The notes: generated by a model from the letters alone, not told the origin. 64,000 bases of DNA from Chachezhania antarctica (GCF_003646465.1 NZ_QZEX01000007.1:251945-315944), one strand, 5' to 3'; positions 8,168 through 17,401 are shown, counted from the first letter of the stretch. Translations and numbers: made by a program.

Positions 8168-9211
8168 TCAGCTTCCCCAGGTGCCTTGGGCGTTCAGGGC
8201 ATCGAGCCCCTTTTGTGCGAAGATCGGCACGCTTTTGCCCACGCGCATCGCGCGTTCCGGGTTCGATGCATTGCCGTCCAGCGCCCGTTTATAAACGCCC
8301 TGGATGATGCCGGCCATACGGAAGAAGCAGAAGGCCAGGTAGAAGCCGAAATCGTCGATCCCGTCGAGCCCGCGGCGTTCACAGTACTTGGCCACGAACT
8401 CTTCGTCCGTGGGCAGGCCAAGCGCCTTGCGGTCCACGCCTTCCAGCCCGCGGCTTTCGCCGTTGGCCGGCATCTGCCACTGCATGATGACGGAACCAAG
8501 GTCCGCCAGCGGATGGCCTATGGTCGAAAGCTCCCAGTCCAGCACCGCCAGGCACTTGGGGCCGTTCTTTTCGAACATCATGTTGTCGATGCGGTAATCG
8601 CCATGGACCAGCCGGCGTTCGGACACGTCGGGCATCCGCTTGGGCAGTTCGGCCAGCAATTCGTCCATCGGCGCGACCGTATCGGTTTCCGACGCGCGGT
8701 ACTGTTTCGTCCACCGCCCGATCTGGCGTTCATAGTAGTTGCCCGGCGGGCCGTAATCGGCCAAGCCCACGGCCTCGATATCGACCTCGTGCATCGCGGC
8801 CAGAACGCGGTTCATGTCGTCGATCACGGCGGTGCGTTCTTCGGGGCTGGCGCCATCCATCTTCGGCTGGCCGATATTGCGGCCATCGACATGGTCCATC
8901 ACGTAGAAGGCCGACCCGATGATGTCGTCGTCTTCGCACAGAACATGCATCTTGGCGACCGGCACGTCTGTTTCGAACAGCGCCTTCTGCACACGGAATT
9001 CCCGGTCGACCGCATGGGCCGATTTCAGCAGAACCCCGGGGGGCTTGCGGCGCAGGACGTAGTTTTTCTTCGGCGTCTTCAGCATGAAGGTCGGGTTCGA
9101 TTGCCCGACATCGAATTTCTGCGCCTCGATCGGGCCTTCGAAACCCGGCATGGTCTTTTCCAGATAGGCCGCAACGGCCGCGGTATCGAGCGTCTGTGTA
9201 TCGGTGCCCAT
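8168..9211 (-). CDS. ACAD10/11-type phosphotransferase (APH fold small-molecule kinase)
   Basis: Aminoglycoside-phosphotransferase-fold kinase of 347 residues. Brenner motif HGDYRIDN (203-210) holds the catalytic Asp and Asn, and DWE (225-227) the metal-binding Asp. An N-lobe segment YVLRRKPPG (51-59) is typical of the ACAD10/ACAD11 N-terminal domain group. In mammals that domain, and in Pseudomonas putida LvaA, phosphorylates 4-hydroxyacyl-CoA. The ATG at 9211 is nine bases from aggga; a TTG six bases upstream is too close to that site. It is embedded in the acyl-CoA dehydrogenase operon. A 4-hydroxyacyl-CoA kinase role is inferred from family and context. Confidence 0.9.
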   Translation of the reverse strand: MGTDTQTLDTAAVAAYLEKTMPGFEGPIEAQKFDVGQSNPTFMLKTPKKNYVLRRKPPGVLLKSAHAVDREFRVQKALFETDVPVAKMHVLCEDDDIIGSAFYVMDHVDGRNIGQPKMDGASPEERTAVIDDMNRVLAAMHEVDIEAVGLADYGPPGNYYERQIGRWTKQYRASETDTVAPMDELLAELPKRMPDVSERRLVHGDYRIDNMMFEKNGPKCLAVLDWELSTIGHPLADLGSVIMQWQMPANGESRGLEGVDRKALGLPTDEEFVAKYCERRGLDGIDDFGFYLAFCFFRMAGIIQGVYKRALDGNASNPERAMRVGKSVPIFAQKGLDALNAQGTWGS

Positions 9212-9224
9212 GACCAAGCCCTCC

Positions 9225-9875
9225 CTAGCTGTAGGTCAGAAGATCCGCCCGGTCGGCGGACGCGAATTGCGGGGTGGCGTTGAATTCGTGCAGGTAGAAG
9301 ACGGATCGATTGAAGATGAACTTCGTCATCCCGGTGTTCTTCGCCTGCAGGTTCAGCGTCATCATCACCGGTTCGGGGGCGTCCAGCGATGTCGCAACAA
9401 GCTGGCCTATGGGCCCGCCGGACGAGACTACCAGCACCCGCCGCGCGTCGGTATCGGTCGCGAACTTGCGCGCCGCTTCCACGCGGGTCGAAAAGTCGAT
9501 CCAGCTTTCGGTGCAGCCCGAAAACGCCGCCTTCTGCCATTCCCAGATCGTGTCGCGCAGCGTCTGGTAATGCGACCGGCGGTCCTTGCGGACGTCCTCG
9601 GGCACCTCGCCCCGGAACCGCGCGTTCAGGATGTCCTTGAAATCGTATTCGTTCAGGCCCGGATGTTCCTCGGCTTCGCCATCGAAGCCCATCGACGCCA
9701 GCGTTTCCTTCTGGCGTTCCAGCGTTCCGGTGATCATCCGGTCGGGGATCCAGCCCGCGGCCCGCAGGGCCTCTCCCGCCAGCTTCGATTGCTGATGGCC
9801 CAGATCGGACAGCTTGTCGTAATTGTCGGCCCCGAACGAGGCCTGCCCGTGCCGGACAACGAGAAGTTCGGCCAT
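9225..9875 (-). CDS. Histidine-phosphatase-fold protein with substituted second His
   Basis: Phosphoglycerate-mutase-like protein of 216 residues. The RHG motif is at 8-10. The second catalytic His of the family (normally in VSHGG) is Ser152 in VVSSGGPI, read directly from codon 9420-9422. It may therefore have altered or no phosphatase activity. I chose the ATG at 9875, seven bases after aggga, giving the family-typical beginning MAELLVVRHG. It lies 13 bases upstream of the kinase gene, suggesting a linked role with phosphorylated acyl intermediates. Confidence 0.88.
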   Translation of the reverse strand: MAELLVVRHGQASFGADNYDKLSDLGHQQSKLAGEALRAAGWIPDRMITGTLERQKETLASMGFDGEAEEHPGLNEYDFKDILNARFRGEVPEDVRKDRRSHYQTLRDTIWEWQKAAFSGCTESWIDFSTRVEAARKFATDTDARRVLVVSSGGPIGQLVATSLDAPEPVMMTLNLQAKNTGMTKFIFNRSVFYLHEFNATPQFASADRADLLTYS

Positions 9876-9898
9876 GTTATCCCTGTCGTTTGTCATTG

Positions 9899-9924
9899 GG
9901 TTGCCGGGGCTTGCCCCGACAACC
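9899..9924 (-). promoter_or_regulatory. Intercistronic hairpin after the thiolase gene
   Basis: Eleven-base arms (GGTTGCCGGGG / CCCCGACAACC, one G-T type mismatch) around a CTTG tetraloop. No U-run follows. It sits in the 78-bp gap between the thiolase and phosphatase-fold genes and may tune the two halves of the operon. Confidence 0.5.
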
Positions 9925-9953
9925 GTTTGCTTGATAGCGCGCGGACGCGGGTC

Positions 9954-11150
9954 TTAGAAGACCTCGAAAAGGCCCGCAGCCCCCATGCCGCCGCCGACGC
10001 ACATGGTGCAGACGACGTATTTGGCACCGCGGCGTTTGCCTTCGATCAGCGCGTGGCCAACCATCCGGGCGCCCGACATGCCGTAGGGGTGCCCGATGGA
10101 AATCGCGCCGCCATTGACGTTCAGCAGCTCGTCCGGGATGCCCAGCTTGTCACGGCAGTACAGAACCTGCACGGCAAAGGCTTCGTTCAGTTCCCACAGG
10201 CCGATATCGTCCATCTTCAGGCCATGGGCTTCCAGCAGTTTCGGCACGGCGAAGACGGGGCCGATGCCCATCTCGTCGGGCTCGCAGCCTGCGGCCATCA
10301 CGCCGACATAGCGGCCCAGCGGCTGAAGGCCCTTCTTTTCGGCCAGCTTGGCTTCCATGATCACGGCAGCGGAGGAGCCATCGGACAGCTGCGAGGCGTT
10401 GCCTGCCGTGATGTACTTGCCTTCCTTCAGGTTGATCCCGTCCTTGAAGACCGGCTGAAGACCCTGCAGACCTTCCAGCGTGGTCGAGGGCCGGTTGCCT
10501 TCGTCCTTGTCCAGCGTGATCTCGATTTCCGAGATCTCCTTGGTGGCCTTGTCCTGGAACTTCATCGTGGTCGTGATCGGCACGATTTCGTCGTCGAACT
10601 TGCCCGCTTCCTGTGCGGCATGGGTCCGCTGCTGCGAGCGCAGCGAATATTCGTCCTGCACGTCGCGGCCGATGCCATAGCGTTCGGCGACCGTTTCGGC
10701 GGTCTCCAGCATCGACATGTAGATTTCCGGTTTGTTTTCAAGCAGCCACGGGTCGCGGTTCACGCGCATTTCCGGCGTCTGCACGGTCGAGATGGAATCG
10801 ACACCGCCGCCGGTGACAACATCCATGCCATCGGTGATGACCTGCTTGGCCGCCGTCGCGATGGCCATCATGCCGGACGCACACTGGCGGTCCAGCGACA
10901 TGCCGGCGACCGTCACGGGCAGACCCGCGCGGATGGCGACCTGGCGGGCGATATTGCCGCCCTGGAAACCCTGCTGCAGGGCCGCGCCGAACACGTTGTC
11001 CTGAACCTCGCCGGGCTCGATCCCGGCGCGCTCGACCGCGTTCTTCACGGCATGGGCGCCAAGCGCCTGCGGGGTGGTTGCGTTGAACGCGCCGCGATAG
11101 GCCTTGCCAATCGGGGTCCGCGCGGTGGAGACGATCACTGCGTCACGCAT
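9954..11150 (-). CDS. Acetyl-CoA C-acyltransferase (thiolase)
   Basis: Thiolase of 398 residues, normal for degradative and biosynthetic thiolases. The nucleophile Cys90 lies in DRQCASGM, His354 in SIGHPYG, and the C-terminal acid/base Cys384 in CVGGGMGA. It catalyses the last step of beta-oxidation, CoA-dependent cleavage of a 3-ketoacyl-CoA. It is 24 bases downstream of the SDR gene in the same operon. Sequence alone does not separate short-chain from long-chain preference. Confidence 0.94.
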   Translation of the reverse strand: MRDAVIVSTARTPIGKAYRGAFNATTPQALGAHAVKNAVERAGIEPGEVQDNVFGAALQQGFQGGNIARQVAIRAGLPVTVAGMSLDRQCASGMMAIATAAKQVITDGMDVVTGGGVDSISTVQTPEMRVNRDPWLLENKPEIYMSMLETAETVAERYGIGRDVQDEYSLRSQQRTHAAQEAGKFDDEIVPITTTMKFQDKATKEISEIEITLDKDEGNRPSTTLEGLQGLQPVFKDGINLKEGKYITAGNASQLSDGSSAAVIMEAKLAEKKGLQPLGRYVGVMAAGCEPDEMGIGPVFAVPKLLEAHGLKMDDIGLWELNEAFAVQVLYCRDKLGIPDELLNVNGGAISIGHPYGMSGARMVGHALIEGKRRGAKYVVCTMCVGGGMGAAGLFEVF

Positions 11151-11174
11151 GAGGAGTTCCTCCCATCAAGAAAT

Positions 11175-12101
11175 TCAGCCCCATTCCAGCTTCAGCCCCT
11201 TGGCCTCGGCTGCCCGCTGGGCAAATTTGCGGGTTTGCATAAATGCATTCGTCAGTTCTTCCTGGCCGTCCGGGTCCGAGATCTGCGCCATCGCGGCAGC
11301 CACCCCTTCGGGGCTCAGATCATCGCCATCAAGGTAGACGCCCGGGGTCTCGTAAACCCGCGTCTGGGCAAAGCAGCCCGCGCCAGCGCCAAGGATCACG
11401 CGGGTCGGCGCGTCTTCGGACACCAGGTACAGCACGCCGGGAGTGATGGTTTCGGGCTTCAGAAGCTCCAGCGCCTCGGGCGACATCAGCTCCTCCGTCA
11501 TCCGCGTGGCGGCAGTCGGCGCCAGCGTGTTCACGCGGATATCGTCGCGCGCGCCCTCGATGCACAGAACGTTCATCAGCCCCATCATCGCCGCCTTGGC
11601 CGCGCCATAGTTCGACTGGCCGAAGTTGCCGTAAAGGCCGGAGGACGAGGCCGTCACCACGATCCGCCCGTATTTCTGTTCGCGCATGATCGGCCAGACG
11701 GCGTGCGTCACGGTCGCCGTGCCCATCAGGTGGACATCGACGACCTTCTTGAAATCGTCGAGCGACATCTTGGAAAACGTCTTGTCCCGCAGGATGCCGG
11801 CATTGTTGATGAGGATGTCGATGCGGCCCCAGGCCTCCATCGCCTTGGCGACCATGTCGGCCACTTCGTCCGGGTTCGATACGTCGGCGCCATGGGCCAT
11901 CGCCTCGCCGCCCGCGGCCTTGATTTCCTCGACAACCTGTTCGGCCGCCGTGGCAGACCGGCCTTCGCCGTCCAGCGCGCCGCCAAGGTCGTTCACAACG
12001 ACCTTCGCCCCGCGGGACGCCAGTCCCAGCGCATGGCTGCGCCCCAGACCGGCGCCCGCCCCCGTCACGATGGCCACGCGGCCGTCGAACCTGATTTCCA
12101 T
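11175..12101 (-). CDS. SDR family dehydrogenase, MFE2-like (R)-3-hydroxyacyl-CoA dehydrogenase
   Basis: Short-chain dehydrogenase of 308 residues. Its beginning FDGRVAIVTGAGAGLGRSHA, followed by VVVNDLGG, is the hallmark of the dehydrogenase domain of peroxisomal multifunctional enzyme type 2 (17beta-HSD4). The cofactor loop TGAGAGLG is at 13-20, NNAG near 99-102, catalytic Ser near 152-154 and YGAAK at 165-169. MFE2 enzymes oxidise (R)-3-hydroxyacyl-CoA, which fits the MaoC hydratase nearby. It sits between an acyl-CoA dehydrogenase and the thiolase. Substrate chain is unknown. Confidence 0.9.
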   Translation of the reverse strand: MEIRFDGRVAIVTGAGAGLGRSHALGLASRGAKVVVNDLGGALDGEGRSATAAEQVVEEIKAAGGEAMAHGADVSNPDEVADMVAKAMEAWGRIDILINNAGILRDKTFSKMSLDDFKKVVDVHLMGTATVTHAVWPIMREQKYGRIVVTASSSGLYGNFGQSNYGAAKAAMMGLMNVLCIEGARDDIRVNTLAPTAATRMTEELMSPEALELLKPETITPGVLYLVSEDAPTRVILGAGAGCFAQTRVYETPGVYLDGDDLSPEGVAAAMAQISDPDGQEELTNAFMQTRKFAQRAAEAKGLKLEWG

Positions 12102-12158
12102 CTGTCTTCCTCACCTAAACACGTCGCGCCGCGCACCCGGGCGCGCGGCGCGACACTG

Positions 12159-13274
12159 TCAGAACCCGCGCAGGCTGGCCACCTGTGCCGCGTGGTAGCC
12201 GTAATCGCCCAGCCACTCGATCGAGGCGCGGGCGCGCTTCATGAAGAAGCCCATGTCGAACGCATCGGTCATGCCGATCCCGCCGTGCATCTGGACACCT
12301 TCGATCACCGCCAGCTTCGCCGTTTCCGCCGCACGCGCCTTGGCGAGCGAGACGGCAAGGCCCGCGTTCGCCGGATCTTCGTCTAGCTGCCGCCCGGCAT
12401 GGGCGATGGCCGAGGCCGTCACCTCCATCTCGCACCACAGATGCGCGGCGCGGTGTTGCAGCGCCTGGAACGTGCCGATCAGCTGCCCGAACTGCTTGCG
12501 TTCCTTCAGGTAATCGGTGGTCATCCCGAAGGCGCCCGCCGACAGGCCGATCATCTCGGCCGCCAGCGCCGCCTGCCCGGCTTCCAGCGCCGGTTTCAGA
12601 ACGCTCATCGCATCGTCGACCTGGCCCAGAACGTCCTCGCCCGTGGCTTCGACATCCGTGAACACGATCTTCGCGGCATCGCGGCTGTCGACCATCGAAC
12701 GTTCGGTCTTCTCGATCCCGGCGCGGTCGGCCGGAATGTCGAACAGGGTCATGCCGCCATCGGTTTTCGCCAAGACCAGCAGCCGGTCGGCAAAGCCGCC
12801 ATCGACGACGAAGGTCTTCGTCCCGCTGATGCGGAAGCCGTTGCCGTCGGCGCGGGCTTCGGTCTCCACGGCCTCCGGCGCGAACTTGCGCTTTTCGTCC
12901 ATGGCGAGCGCATAGGTCAGCTCTCCACTGGCGATCTTCGACAGGGCGTCCAGTGCACGGCTATCGGCCACCTGCTTCAGCGCCGTGGCCGCCATGACTG
13001 ACGATGACAGGAACGGGCTGACGGCCAGCGTCTTGCCCATCTCCTCGGCCAGGATGCAGGCGGCGGACATGCCCATGTCGACACCGCCCTGTTCCTCGGG
13101 GATCACGATCCCCGCCCAGCCCATCTCCGCCATTTCCTTCCACAGCGCCGGATCGTGGGTCTTGCCCGCGTCGCGCAGCTTGCGCAGGTGCGACACCGGC
13201 GATTTCTCGTCCAGGAACCCGCGGGCGCTGTCGGCCAGCATCTGTTCTTCTTCGGTCTTGATCAGCGTTGCCAT
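12159..13274 (-). CDS. Acyl-CoA dehydrogenase, putative non-catalytic partner subunit
   Basis: Acyl-CoA dehydrogenase fold, 371 residues, FAD-binding. In the C-terminal segment HGGIGMTDAFDM (330-341) the position normally held by catalytic Glu is Ala338. That points to a partner subunit rather than a stand-alone enzyme. The catalytic dehydrogenase gene ends four bases upstream, an arrangement like the FadE28/FadE29-type heteromeric enzymes of steroid side-chain breakdown. That it forms such a complex is inference from gene pairing and the missing base. Confidence 0.9.
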   Translation of the reverse strand: MATLIKTEEEQMLADSARGFLDEKSPVSHLRKLRDAGKTHDPALWKEMAEMGWAGIVIPEEQGGVDMGMSAACILAEEMGKTLAVSPFLSSSVMAATALKQVADSRALDALSKIASGELTYALAMDEKRKFAPEAVETEARADGNGFRISGTKTFVVDGGFADRLLVLAKTDGGMTLFDIPADRAGIEKTERSMVDSRDAAKIVFTDVEATGEDVLGQVDDAMSVLKPALEAGQAALAAEMIGLSAGAFGMTTDYLKERKQFGQLIGTFQALQHRAAHLWCEMEVTASAIAHAGRQLDEDPANAGLAVSLAKARAAETAKLAVIEGVQMHGGIGMTDAFDMGFFMKRARASIEWLGDYGYHAAQVASLRGF

Positions 13275-13278
13275 GTTC

Positions 13279-14454
13279 TTACCCCGGAAGTCCCAGCACG
13301 CGGCGCGAGATGATGCCCAGCATCACCTCGGACGTGCCGCCTTCGATCGAGTTTGCCTTGGTCCGCAGCCAGTCCGCCGGGCGCGAGCCCGCGGGCCCGT
13401 CCCATTCCAGCGCGTCCGACCCGCCGACGCCCATCATCAGCTCCAGCCGGTTCTTGTTCAGTTCGGTCCCCATGTATTTCAGCATGGCCGAGGCATCGCC
13501 CGTGCCCTGCCCGGCCTTCGCCATGTCCTTGTAGCGCTCGATGGTCAGGCCAATGGCCAGCGTGTCGAGCTCCGTCTTCATGGCCGAGGCCTTCAGCACC
13601 GGATCGTCCAGCGCATCGCCCTCTTCCGCCAGAACGGCTCCCAAGGAGCGACCGCCGCCGGTGACACCGCCACCGCCCGACGAAATCATCGTGCGTTCGT
13701 GCGTCAGCAGGTACTTCGCAACGTCCCAGCCGCGGTTGACCGTGCCCACGACGCGGCCGTCCTTTGGGACCTTCACGTCGTCGAAGAACGTTTCGCAGAA
13801 AGGCGAGCTGCCGGAGATCAACCGGATCGGGCGGGTTGAGACGCCCTGCGTCTCCATGTCGATCAGCAGGAAGGTGATGCCCAGGTGCTTGGGCGCGTCC
13901 TTGTCGGTGCGGACCAGCGCGAAGATCGCGTCGGCCTGATCGGCGTAGGACGTCCAGATCTTCTGGCCGTTGACGAGGTAATGATCGCCCATGTCCTCGC
14001 ACTTGGTCTGCACGCTGGCGAGGTCGGAGCCCGCGCCCGGCTCGGAATAGCCCTGGCACCACCGGATTTCACCGCGCGCGATGGGCGGCAGGAATTCCAG
14101 CTTCTGTTCATGGGTGCCGAATTGCAGCAACGCGGGGCCAAGCATCCAGATGCCGAAGCTGCGCAGCGGCGCGCGGCCGTCGATGGCGCCCAGTTCCTCC
14201 AGGAAGATCTTTTCCTGCTCGCGCGTGTAGCCGGCACCGCCGTACTCCACGGGCCATGTGGGAACCGTCAGCCCTTTGGCGGCGCAACGTTCAAGCCAGG
14301 TTTTTTGTGCGTCTGACGTGAAGACCCAGTTCCGCCCGCCCCAGCAGGTGCTATCCTCGGTCCGTCCGCCATCGCGCATTTCGGCCGGGCAGTTTTCCTC
14401 CAGCCACGCGCGTGTTTCGGCCCTGAACTGGGCCAGATCCGTCTCTTCCGACAT
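13279..14454 (-). CDS. Acyl-CoA dehydrogenase, putative catalytic subunit
   Basis: Acyl-CoA dehydrogenase of 391 residues. It has the FAD/substrate segment WCQGYSEPGAGSDLAS near residues 125-140 and the C-terminal EGGTSEVMLGIISRRVLG. It introduces the alpha,beta double bond into an acyl-CoA. The ATG at 14454 follows a strong ggggggagga site, which decides it over a frame extension to 14505. It is the first gene of the leftward operon, followed after four bases by the second dehydrogenase subunit. Electrons would go to ETF; no etf genes are in this window. Confidence 0.93.
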   Translation of the reverse strand: MSEETDLAQFRAETRAWLEENCPAEMRDGGRTEDSTCWGGRNWVFTSDAQKTWLERCAAKGLTVPTWPVEYGGAGYTREQEKIFLEELGAIDGRAPLRSFGIWMLGPALLQFGTHEQKLEFLPPIARGEIRWCQGYSEPGAGSDLASVQTKCEDMGDHYLVNGQKIWTSYADQADAIFALVRTDKDAPKHLGITFLLIDMETQGVSTRPIRLISGSSPFCETFFDDVKVPKDGRVVGTVNRGWDVAKYLLTHERTMISSGGGGVTGGGRSLGAVLAEEGDALDDPVLKASAMKTELDTLAIGLTIERYKDMAKAGQGTGDASAMLKYMGTELNKNRLELMMGVGGSDALEWDGPAGSRPADWLRTKANSIEGGTSEVMLGIISRRVLGLPG

Positions 14455-14590
14455 GTGTCCTCCCCCCGAGTATTCCTTCGGGCATTCCGCTGTGCAGAAT
14501 TGCATTTCGAAATCTGATTGACAACTCCGTAGTGCAGCGGGACATTCCCGTCAACGTTCCGGCGACCCTTGCCGGACAGAGGAGGATACC
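14455..14590. promoter_or_regulatory. Divergent promoter region of the acyl-CoA operon
   Basis: Control region shared by the leftward acyl-CoA dehydrogenase operon and the rightward MDR gene. It contains a 10-bp palindrome ATTTCGAAAT (14504-14513) and a rightward TTGACA (14518-14523) with no good -10 at normal spacing. The palindrome could be part of an operator; no regulator can be assigned. Confidence 0.45.
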
Positions 14591-15583
14591 ATGAAAGCAA
14601 TGCTCAGCACCGCTCCGGGCGGGCCGGAAACACTTGAACTCACCGAGATGCCCGATCCCGCGCCTGACAAAGGTCAGGTTACCGTGCGCGTTCGTGCCGC
14701 AGGTGTCAACTTCCCGGACACGCTGATCATCAAGGATCTGTACCAGCTGAAGCCCGAACGTCCCTTCGCGCCGGGTGGAGAGATCGCGGGCGAGGTCGTG
14801 ACCGTTGGCGAAGGCGTCACCGATTTCGCCGTGGGCGACCGGGTGCTGGGGATGACGGGATTCGGCGGGTTCGTGACCCATCTGAACGTCGATGCGGACC
14901 GGCTGATGAAGATCCCCGATTCGATGCCTTTCGACGAGGCATCTTGCCTGACGCTGACCTATGGCACCTCCTATCACGCCATCAAGGACCGGGCCGAGAT
15001 GAAGCCCGGCGAGAAACTCCTGATCCTCGGCGCCGCCGGTGGCGTGGGCACCGCCGCGATCGAGCTGGCCAAGGCCATGGGGATCGAGGTGATCGCCGCA
15101 GTTTCCACCCGGGACAAGGCGGATTTCTGCAAGATGCTGGGTGCCGATCACACGATCGTCTACGACCGCGATCTGGACCGCGACGGGCAGAAGGCGTTTT
15201 CGGACGAGATCAAGAAGATCTCGGGCGGCGGTGTCGATGTCGTCTATGACGCGGTCGGTGGATCCTACGCCGAACCGTCGCTGCGCGCGCTGAACTGGAA
15301 GGGCCGGTTCCTTGTCGTGGGTTTCCCGGCGGGCATCCCGAAAATCCCGCTGAACCTGACCCTGCTGAAGGGCTGCCAGATCGTGGGCGTATTCTGGGGC
15401 GCGCACACGCGGGCGGAACCGGAACTGCACGAAGCCAACATCAAGGACCTGTTCCGGATGCACGGCGAGGGCAAGATCAAGCCGCATATCAGCGCCAAGC
15501 TGCCGCTGGCACAGGCCGGCGACGCGCTGCAACTCTTCATGGACCGCAAGGTCCTGGGCAAGGTCGTGCTGGATACGGACTGA
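14591..15583 (+). CDS. NADPH:quinone oxidoreductase family protein (MDR superfamily)
   Basis: Medium-chain reductase of 330 residues. The GroES-like N-terminal domain has VRAAGVNFPDTLI. The nucleotide loop LGAAGGVGTAA is at 147-157. No zinc-binding cysteine lobe is seen, as in the zinc-free QOR/enoyl reductase branch. A strong agaggagg site precedes the ATG. It is divergent from the acyl-CoA dehydrogenase operon and probably shares its control. It likely reduces an enone or enoyl-CoA-type compound; substrate unknown. Confidence 0.92.
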   Translation: MKAMLSTAPGGPETLELTEMPDPAPDKGQVTVRVRAAGVNFPDTLIIKDLYQLKPERPFAPGGEIAGEVVTVGEGVTDFAVGDRVLGMTGFGGFVTHLNVDADRLMKIPDSMPFDEASCLTLTYGTSYHAIKDRAEMKPGEKLLILGAAGGVGTAAIELAKAMGIEVIAAVSTRDKADFCKMLGADHTIVYDRDLDRDGQKAFSDEIKKISGGGVDVVYDAVGGSYAEPSLRALNWKGRFLVVGFPAGIPKIPLNLTLLKGCQIVGVFWGAHTRAEPELHEANIKDLFRMHGEGKIKPHISAKLPLAQAGDALQLFMDRKVLGKVVLDTD

Positions 15584-15592
15584 CCGGTGAGG

Positions 15593-16255
15593 TCAGTCCA
15601 GATGTCCGATGTCGTTGTAGCCGCGAATGCTCATCACCTCGTCCTTGATCACAAGGCGAGAGATCGAGCCATTCTCGGCACCGCGGAACGCGAAGGGCCG
15701 GGAATGCGACGCGATGGACATCGCCGCACCGATCACGCCGCCATGGACCACGACGGCGACCAGTTCGTCGGGATGCGCGGCCGCGATGCGCAGCAGTCCG
15801 GCACGGACGCGGGCGTGGAAGATCTCCGTCGTCTCGGCGCCGGGGATATGGCCGTATTCGTGCTCCTCGATCGCTTTCAGGTAGGCCGGGTCCTTCTCGG
15901 CCGCCTTGATGCGATAAAGGCCCGCGTCCCAGTCGCCCAGGAAGATCTCGCGCAGGTCGCCTTCAACGATGGGCTCCAGCCCCAGGTGGCCCGCCAGCGG
16001 CGCGGCCGTCTGATGGGTACGCGTCAGCGTGGTGACGTAGATCGCCGAAATCGGCTGCGTCTTCAGCCGCTCGCCCACCTTCAGCGCCTGTTCTTCCCCT
16101 TCGGGGTGCAGATGCGGGTTGCCGTGGCCGTCGATGGTTTCGAAGCTTTCACCGGGCCGCGCGGGCATCGTGCGGCCATGGCGGATGAGAAGCATGTCGC
16201 AGGCGCCCGGCGGCGGGGCATATCTGGTCTGGTGGTATTCCTTGACGTCGGACAT
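15593..16255 (-). CDS. Histidine phosphatase family protein
   Basis: Phosphoglycerate-mutase-like phosphatase of 220 residues. The RHG motif is at 25-27, and the second catalytic His is intact in VVVHGGVIG. This contrasts with the Ser-substituted relative at 9.2-9.9 kb. It is convergent with the MDR gene with only ten bases between stops. Its place inside the acyl-CoA locus suggests it may remove phosphate from a pathway metabolite, which is unproven. Confidence 0.9.
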   Translation of the reverse strand: MSDVKEYHQTRYAPPPGACDMLLIRHGRTMPARPGESFETIDGHGNPHLHPEGEEQALKVGERLKTQPISAIYVTTLTRTHQTAAPLAGHLGLEPIVEGDLREIFLGDWDAGLYRIKAAEKDPAYLKAIEEHEYGHIPGAETTEIFHARVRAGLLRIAAAHPDELVAVVVHGGVIGAAMSIASHSRPFAFRGAENGSISRLVIKDEVMSIRGYNDIGHLD

Positions 16256-16386
16256 CGGCGCGGCTCCCTGACTGGCACGAACATGGGTCTTTGGCCCGCA
16301 CCTAGCCGCAAGCCGGCACGAATGACAACGCAGAGGCGTGACAGGCAGCGAAGGTCGCTGCGTCGCGCCACGAGAGGAGAAAGACC

Positions 16387-17391
16387 ATGACGAACCGACA
16401 GGTTGTGATCGCGGAACTGCCCAAGGGCGCCCTGACGCCCGAGCATTTCCGCCTGGAAGAGACCGGCATGCCCGTCCCGGCCGAGGGCGAGGTGCTGATG
16501 AAGAACATCCTGATGTCCATCGACGCGGCCAACCGCGCGTGGATGCAGGGCGCCACCTACCGCGCGCCGGTGCTGGCGGGCGATGCGATGCACACCTATG
16601 CCGTGGCGCAGGTCGTCGAAAGCAAGTCCGACCGGTTCAAGCCGGGCGATATCGTGGCGGGCGAAAGCCATTGGGCTGAATACGTGGTGAAACCGGCGAA
16701 GGCGCTGATAAAGCAGCCCGATATCGGGTCGCTGTCGCATCTGCTTTCGGCCTACGGCATCGCGGGCAAGACAGCCTTTCACGGGCTGCTGAGCGTGGGC
16801 ACGCCGCTGCCCGGCGAAACCGTCCTCGTCTCTGCGGCCGCCGGTTCTGTGGGCATGTATGTGGGCCAGATCGCCAAGGCCATCGGCTGCCGCGCCGTGG
16901 GCGTCGCCGGCGGTGCCGAGAAATGCGACTGGGTCGTCACTGAACTGGGCTTCGATGCCTGTGTCGATTACCGCGACGAGAATTTCTTCAAGGCGCTCCG
17001 CAAGGCCGCGCCCGACGGGGTCGACGTCTATTTCGACAACGTGGGTGGCAAGGTGCTGGAAACGGCCTTGTTCCAGATGAACGAAAAGGGCCGCGTCGTC
17101 TGCTGCGGGGCCGTGAGCCAATACGACAGCGCCGCACCTTCGGGCCCGCGCAATGTGCCGGGGCTGGTCGTGGTCAAGCGGCTGCGCATGGAGGGCTTCA
17201 TCGTCATGGACTACGCCCATAACGACGCCGCCGCCGTGAAGGCACTGCAGAACTGGACCGACAGCGGCCAGCTGAAGGTCGTCGAAGACATTGTGGAGGG
17301 CCTGGAAAACGCGCCCGGCGCCCTGATCGGGCTGCTGGCGGGCGAAAACCGGGGCAAGAGGATGGTCCGGGTCTGTCCGGATCCGGAGTGA
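16387..17391 (+). CDS. NADP-dependent oxidoreductase (MDR, CurA/prostaglandin reductase-like)
   Basis: Zinc-free medium-chain reductase of 334 residues. SAAAGSVGMYVGQIAK at about 149-164 is the nucleotide loop, and VDVYFDNVGG follows, typical of the leukotriene B4 dehydrogenase/CurA branch that reduces alpha,beta-double bonds of enones. An agaggagaaag site precedes the ATG. It is 10 bases upstream of the MaoC gene and so forms an operon with it. Probably a double-bond reductase for an unsaturated catabolic intermediate. Confidence 0.92.
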   Translation: MTNRQVVIAELPKGALTPEHFRLEETGMPVPAEGEVLMKNILMSIDAANRAWMQGATYRAPVLAGDAMHTYAVAQVVESKSDRFKPGDIVAGESHWAEYVVKPAKALIKQPDIGSLSHLLSAYGIAGKTAFHGLLSVGTPLPGETVLVSAAAGSVGMYVGQIAKAIGCRAVGVAGGAEKCDWVVTELGFDACVDYRDENFFKALRKAAPDGVDVYFDNVGGKVLETALFQMNEKGRVVCCGAVSQYDSAAPSGPRNVPGLVVVKRLRMEGFIVMDYAHNDAAAVKALQNWTDSGQLKVVEDIVEGLENAPGALIGLLAGENRGKRMVRVCPDPE

Positions 17392-17401
17392 GGGAAAAAC
17401 A

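Noticed and set aside
9204-12386. A rightward open frame of about 1060 codons opposite the phosphatase, thiolase and SDR genes
   Set aside because: It runs antisense to three clear genes. Its protein is rich in Arg, His, Gly and Asp with no recognisable domain, as expected from the shadow of GC-biased third positions.
14518-14546. A TTGACA box in the divergent region before the MDR gene
   Set aside because: The sequence at -10 spacing (GACATT) is poor, so no promoter is called even though the -35 is perfect.
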